NCBI GenBank assembly: GCA_963565915.1
Contig: OY751492.1
Span: 2,356,001 to 2,420,000 of the forward strand
Origin: Entoloma clypeatum
Lineage: Eukaryota; Basidiomycota; Agaricomycetes; Agaricales; Entolomataceae
Reading direction: 5' to 3'
DNA length: 64,000 nucleotides
The position numbers and the translations under genes are program-made. Of the stretch, positions 59,011 through 64,000 are shown one piece after another. The notes below the pieces were generated by a model. It searched no databases, was not told the origin of the DNA, and worked only from the letters and a program-made list of their open reading frames with translations. Each line of letters starts with the position of its first letter. Position 1 is the stretch's first letter.

Positions 59011-60429
59011 ATGTGCGGCCGTTTCTCATTGCGACTCCCGGTGAGTAACCTCTGTTCTTCCCTCTAGCACGGCGTTGATGGCTTTCAGCACGCCGATATC
59101 CGCCAAATTCCGGGGAATGACAACCTCGACGCTGACGAGTGGATCGACGAGGACGAATTTGTCCCAAGATACAACATTGCCCCGCGTACCTATGCGCCTG
59201 TATTGCGCCGCAGAGACCCAGGCCCATCCGACGCCAAGTCTTCCTCCACCTCCAATCACCCTCATGTCCTGCAGTCCATGAAATGGGGTCTCGTACCGTA
59301 TTGGAGCAAGGTCGAGGACAAGTCTCTGAGCACCACTAACGCGCGAGCTGAGAACTTGATTGAAGGTGGCGGCATGTGGGCCAGCATGAAAGGGAAGAAG
59401 CGTTGCGCAATCCTATGTCAAGGGTATGCATTTCTGCCTTCCTCTGACTATAACTGATCGTTGAACCTCTGTAATAGTTACTATGAATGGTTGACGAAGG
59501 GCAAGGAGAAGTTGCCACATTACACCAAACATAAAGATGGAAGGCTCATGCTTATGGCCGGACTCTATGATTGCGTCACTCTCGAAGGTAAAACCCATCG
59601 GGATCGTGTTTCTTGTCCCGTGGAACCCATAATCCTGCAGGTCAACAAAAGCCCCTTTGGACGTTTGCTATCGTCACCACTGCAGCTAACAAGGACTTTG
59701 AATGGCTTCATGATCGCCAGCCAGTCATCCTATCCACCCGCGAAGCGTCCGACAAATGGCTCGACACTTCTTCCGGCGCTTGGACAGCTGAACTTTCCAA
59801 ACTCGTCGAACCCTACCATGACCCGTCTTCGCCGCTTGAATGGTGCTGCCTTGTATATAAAACCTGAAACATGACAACTGCTGACTCCAATTAGCTACCA
59901 GGTCCCAAAGGAAGTGGGCAAGGTTGGCATGGAATCCCCGACGTTTATTGAACCGGTTTCTCGACGAAAAGATGGAATCGAAGCCATGTTCATGAAACAA
60001 CAGCAGACTCGAGAAAGGGCCTCGCGGCAGCCTCCGACTGTAAAACACTCGCGCAGCAAATCACCGCCCAACATCGATCTAACACATGACGATACTCCGC
60101 CATCGCCCAAGAAACACAAGAAGGCGGAGGAGAAGGAGGTTATCATGGTGGAGTTACCATCTTCATCTCAGAAGGTTGGCTTGCCTTGGTTTTCCTTTCA
60201 ATCACATTATAAGATGGTTTTTCAGGCGAAGCAACGCACAGACAGTCCCAGAAAGAAGGCATGGATTTCTTCGCGCCGTTGCAACTTCAAGCCACTGATT
60301 TGCTTTATTGGCCACAATAGGAGGCTGCGAAGAAAGACAAACGTTCAAAGGTACTTTGACTTCAGTATTGCCCAACTCGCATATGCACTTATCAACTACA
60401 GCAGGATTCCGCCGCCAGTAGTAAAATAA
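59011..60429 (+). CDS. SRAP-domain abasic-site protein (HMCES family)
   Basis: Exons 59011-59040, 59068-59423, 59478-59587, 59641-59842 and 59895 to about 60173 join in phase; the tail exons after 60224 are not fixed. The start MCGRFSLR exposes Cys2, the residue that bonds to abasic DNA. Other active-site parts are PRYNIAPR, the GYYEW glutamate, and the His of EPYHD. The family makes a covalent link to abasic sites in single-stranded DNA and protects forks. The C-terminal tail is basic with PPSPKKHKKAEEKE, like a nuclear signal. One tail reading contains SQKEGMDFFAP, which resembles but does not fit a PCNA box. Confidence 0.87.
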
Positions 60430-60449
60430 CATCATTTTTTCACAAGACA

Positions 60450-61536
60450 TGATTATGGACTAATTTTTGGTATCTTTATTCGGTCTTCCCAGCTGAATTA
60501 ATTACTCAATCAATTCGTCAGTCACGCGTCACGCCAATTTTTGTTGACACCAGATTCGATTTTCTTTTCTCGAATTTTCAGATTTTTTGAGATTTCCGAA
60601 AAGTCAGAAAATGGTCACGTGGTGACGAATTGATTGACATGGTACAGTATGTCGTCCCTCTTGAATAGATTGAACCTTTTCAAGAATGCAATGGATCGCT
60701 AAATTAATTGTGGTATCTCTGGGCCTGGTGCAGCAATACTATGGGCCACTGGAAGGCCAATATAGGTTCGACTGGTCGACGCAATGATGATAACTTCCCA
60801 GCCCTATGTTTTTATCCTTTCCATGAAGACTAAATCCCCGCACAGCCCGCCCTGCAAACAGCTACGTAGAGAGGGAGCGTTTGCTCTGGATATTTGGAGC
60901 CTCAATAACCACCCCGATCTTCGTACACACCCCAAGCTTTGTGCCCCTCTGCACCTGCTGAAGCGTAGCGCCTTCGAGCTTCCACCTTCCACCGTGATGT
61001 TGGCGATACTATCCGCGAGTCCCTTTGTGCGCGCGTTAATTTTCCGCCAATGTTACCGACGCACGAGTTAGGGTCTAGCTGAGAGTAGCGGTCTGAGACT
61101 GCGCGTCGTGCTGATAGGTAGAGAAAGACACATCTTACATGGCGATTTTATTCGTACAAAGCGTAAGTATACTTTACAACCCGCCATGCGTCATTCAAGA
61201 ACTCCACCAGGGCGTAATAAATTATGTGCCGTGCAATAGGTACATGCCCTCAACATTCAACATTCAAATGACATCACTCCTCTCGTCTCTTCAGTCCTGT
61301 TTCCAAAGTAAATTGCAAGAGTCGTTCCAGACGGTCTTGACCCTTGAAGCTTGACATCTTTGACATGTTGTGTTGAGTATGTGCAAGTTAATCGATACTT
61401 AAGCCGGGAAGGTTTAGGCTGACGCTGACAAGAGCGATGGACAAAAGATAACGATGCGCGATAGTACAATGTTGCCTGAATTCCTAAGCTGATACACGAG
61501 GTCTTAAATGAATGTTCTTCAAAACTAATCACCTAG
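60450..61536. other. Region without a recognisable gene
   Basis: AT-rich at 60430-60700 and again near 61140-61570. Short frames only. The left end holds the 3' flank of the HMCES gene and the right end that of the IMP dehydrogenase gene. Confidence 0.4.
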
Positions 61537-63121
61537 CTAGGCAAAGAGCCTTTTCGTGTAGCTGTAAATTCATACAATAAGAATTATGCATCGCAAAAGA
61601 TAGGTAAAAGGGAACCATACGAATGTAATCCGTGCACCCCGCCCTCCACCTGCGCACTCGCGGTCCTCAACTCGAACCGCACATTGCCTGCTTTCACTTC
61701 CTGCTGTAGCTTGGCAACACTCGTGACGCCGATATCCTGCAGTGAATGCTGAACGCCGACATAGAGGTACGGCAGGAACGCCTTGACACTGCCCTTGTCA
61801 TGGACATCCCCTGAGACGCCTTGGGCAACCTTCACAGCGCTGCTTTCAGAGAAGTACCTTGACGTCGCCGCGTTCTCGATTGTGTTGTCCTTCTTCGGGA
61901 CAGGGTACTTTGTCTGGGCTGGCTTGACCTTAGTCTGTCCCTGCTCCATCGCCTCCAGGCTGCCCATACCGCGGTAGGTCTTGACGCGCTTTCCTTCGTG
62001 GTAAAAATATTCACCTGGCGCCTCTTCCGTGCCTGCGAGGAGTCCACCCATCATGACAGCGCCAGCTCCGAGGGCGAGGGCTTTGACGATGTGACCGACA
62101 TTGCCGATACCACCGTCAGCAATGACGGGGATACCAAACTTGTTGGCGAACTCGGCGACGGCGTATACTGCTGTGGCTTGGGGACGACCGACAGCCATGA
62201 CTTCTTGGGTTATGCAGATGGAGCCAGATCCCATTCCGACGCGCAGCCCGTCGGCACCAGCAGCGATGAGGGATGCGGCCTGCTCACGGGAGACGACGTT
62301 GCCCGCGATGACTTCAATATTGGGGTAGGTCGACTTTATCCATTTGATCATGTCAATTTGGAAGATGGAGTTGCCTTGAGAGGAGTCGAGGACGACGATA
62401 TCCAGGCCGGCTTCGACCAGCAGCGAAAGTCTGTCGCGATCATGGGGACGCGTGCCGACGGCAGCAGCGGCGTAAAGTTGCTTGGTGTCTGCTCTCTTCG
62501 ATGCCAACGGGTATGACTGATTCTTCAAGAGATCGGATCGAGCGAGGAGGGAGACAAGATTGCCGTTGGAGTCAACGAGGGGCAGCTTCCCTTTCTTGGA
62601 ATCACGGAGAATGTCGTTGGCTTCGAGGAGGGTGATGCCTTGTTGGGCTGTGACAAGAGATGTGGTCATGACATCGGCAAGGGCATTATGAGGGTCTCGG
62701 AACTGGATGTCGCGTGCGGTGACTATACCCACAAGTTTTCCACCAAGCGTACCGGTATCTGAGCGGGACGGGTTTAAATAAGTAGGGACGATGAGATACG
62801 GAGGGAAAAGGAGGGTCGATAATGATCAGATACACATGAGAATATCCACAGACCACACGTTATAAACGCGTTTTTCTCGGAAGAACGAAGGTTGTGAAAA
62901 ATTTGGTTCATCTGGATAATAATCGATCGATAACGAGACCAACCTGTTATAGGAATTCCGCAAAATCCAAGCCTGGCCTTGATGTACAGAACATCCTCAA
63001 CGAGGTGTGAGGGTGAGAGAACGACAGGGTCGGTTATGAAACCGTTCTCGTGCCTCTTCACGGCTCGGACCATGGCCGCTTGCGATTCGGCAGACTGATT
63101 GTGATGGATAACACCGATACC
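61537..63121 (-). CDS. IMD: IMP dehydrogenase, 5' end lost in assembly gap
   Basis: Visible exons on the minus strand are 63121 (cut) to 62944, 62758-61621 and 61561-61537. They join in phase. The first visible part is [12 protein letters not shown]; the CBS region contains [13 protein letters not shown] and [20 protein letters not shown]. The catalytic loop is [13 protein letters not shown] with the active Cys, followed by [19 protein letters not shown] and [10 protein letters not shown]. The C terminus [15 protein letters not shown] needs the last short exon. The enzyme makes XMP from IMP, the limiting step to GTP. About the first 90 residues are missing. Confidence 0.93.
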
Positions 63122-63321
63122 NNNNNNNNNNNNNNNNNNNNNNNNNNNNNNNNNNNNNNNNNNNNNNNNNNNNNNNNNNNNNNNNNNNNNNNNNNNNNNN
63201 NNNNNNNNNNNNNNNNNNNNNNNNNNNNNNNNNNNNNNNNNNNNNNNNNNNNNNNNNNNNNNNNNNNNNNNNNNNNNNNNNNNNNNNNNNNNNNNNNNNN
63301 NNNNNNNNNNNNNNNNNNNNN
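63122..63321. other. Assembly gap, 200 N
   Basis: Exactly 200 N separate the IMP dehydrogenase exon from sequence that belongs elsewhere. The round length suggests a placeholder, not a measured gap. Confidence 0.98.
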
Positions 63322-64000
63322 TGTACATCTTTCATGAGCATACACTTGTTGTACAGTACCATGGTAGTTTCGGGTATGACATTGCACACCTTTGCTCATC
63401 GGACAATACTTATGACACCTGAGCTGGCTGATACCTATATATAACAAGTGGTTTAAAATGTCAGAATAAAGTATCAGACTGATAGCCCACCGCGAGGTCG
63501 AACTCGCAGCCTCAGATGCCCACTGGTACAAATCGCTCGACTCCATAAATTAAGAGTCTGCAGGCCTGCGGTTGATTGTTCGTGGCTGAAGGCTCGAGGA
63601 ACAACTATGACAATCTGTGGCGAAATTTCGCATTCCACCGTCTGCAAAATGATTATTTCAACTGCTGGACTTATATATATTCACTTTGTTTGATGTTAAA
63701 GGGTTATTATAATGGTAAGTGTTGCATATAGATAATGAATGGACTCTTATCTTCGGCGATTCCGAGCGACGGGCCTCCGTGCTGCGGGGAGTGGAGGTAC
63801 AGCTCCAGGCGCCTGGGCGAGAATGAGATTGTATGCTGCGGCTTGTTGCGGTTGAACCGCGGCCAGGTTCAGTCTAGCTTGCCTCTCGGCTTGTCGAGCA
63901 TACTCAGTCCGCTGTCGCGCACGGTACCAGTCATCCCGCGCCCTGACTATAATATCGTCGAGTCTGGCGATTTCCTGCGCCTGTACGAACCGAGGCACCG
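63322..64000. repeat. Repeat of 53695-54373 directly after the gap
   Basis: Every line I compared is identical at an offset of 9627, from TGTACATCTTTCATGAGC to the end of the window. No substitution was seen in 679 bases, in a genome where even young repeats show CpG changes. This is best read as the same locus placed twice in the scaffold, or a very recent duplication. Confidence 0.9.
63747..64000 (-). CDS. Second copy of the RBR ligase 3' end, cut by window edge
   Basis: This is the C-terminal 83 residues of the RBR gene again, identical to 54120-54373. See the repeat entry; it is probably not a separate gene. Confidence 0.6.
   Translation of the reverse strand, partial: VPRFVQAQEIARLDDIIVRARDDWYRARQRTEYARQAERQARLNLAAVQPQQAAAYNLILAQAPGAVPPLPAARRPVARNRRR

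Overview
This is nuclear DNA of a filamentous basidiomycete, most likely a mushroom-forming Agaricomycete. The genes carry many short introns of about 50-70 bp with GT-AG ends. Several families are typical of that group: a DUF6533 seven-helix protein, an Agaricomycete-type P450, an F-box/LRR protein and a DUF6589 fragment. Gypsy elements decaying by CpG transitions also fit. Exon models were read by hand; where the phases of all exons add up to an open protein I say so.

Positions 1-17464 are a transposon nest. A DUF6589-like pseudogene lies at the left edge. A DNA element (769-17456) has 764-bp inverted repeats and an 8-bp target duplication, and carries fragments of an intron-containing gene on the minus strand. 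Gypsy-1 (949-7721, identical 402-bp LTR lengths, 5-bp target duplication) sits in the left inverted repeat. Gypsy-2 (9401-16370) sits inside the carried gene. Without them the outer element is only about 2.9 kb. Gypsy-2 keeps an open Gag, a -1 slippery heptamer at the gag stop, a pol broken by TGA codons at former CpG sites, and an antisense spliced gene for a Zn2Cys6 protein. Gypsy-1 has a sense third ORF at the same relative place.

Positions 17914-64000 are mostly housekeeping genes, packed closely and often divergent. In order: TMA64 (eIF2D), ARH1 (adrenodoxin reductase), a tRNA-like gene, DIM1 (rRNA dimethyltransferase), a membrane protein, a gene-poor 2.9 kb, a proline-rich protein, a SET protein with a decayed tandem copy, the AP-1 beta subunit, a PalI/SUR7-type membrane protein, a coiled-coil protein, an intact 14-exon P450, an F-box/LRR protein, INH1, ATP14, RPO41, a DUF6533 protein, an RBR E3 ligase, a histone-fold TAF-like protein, an HMCES/SRAP protein and IMP dehydrogenase cut by an N gap.

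Three neighbours serve mitochondrial ATP and transcription: INH1 and ATP14 diverge from an 88-bp promoter, and RPO41 converges on ATP14. After the 200-N gap the last 679 bases repeat 53695-54373 as far as I compared them, which looks like an assembly duplication rather than biology.
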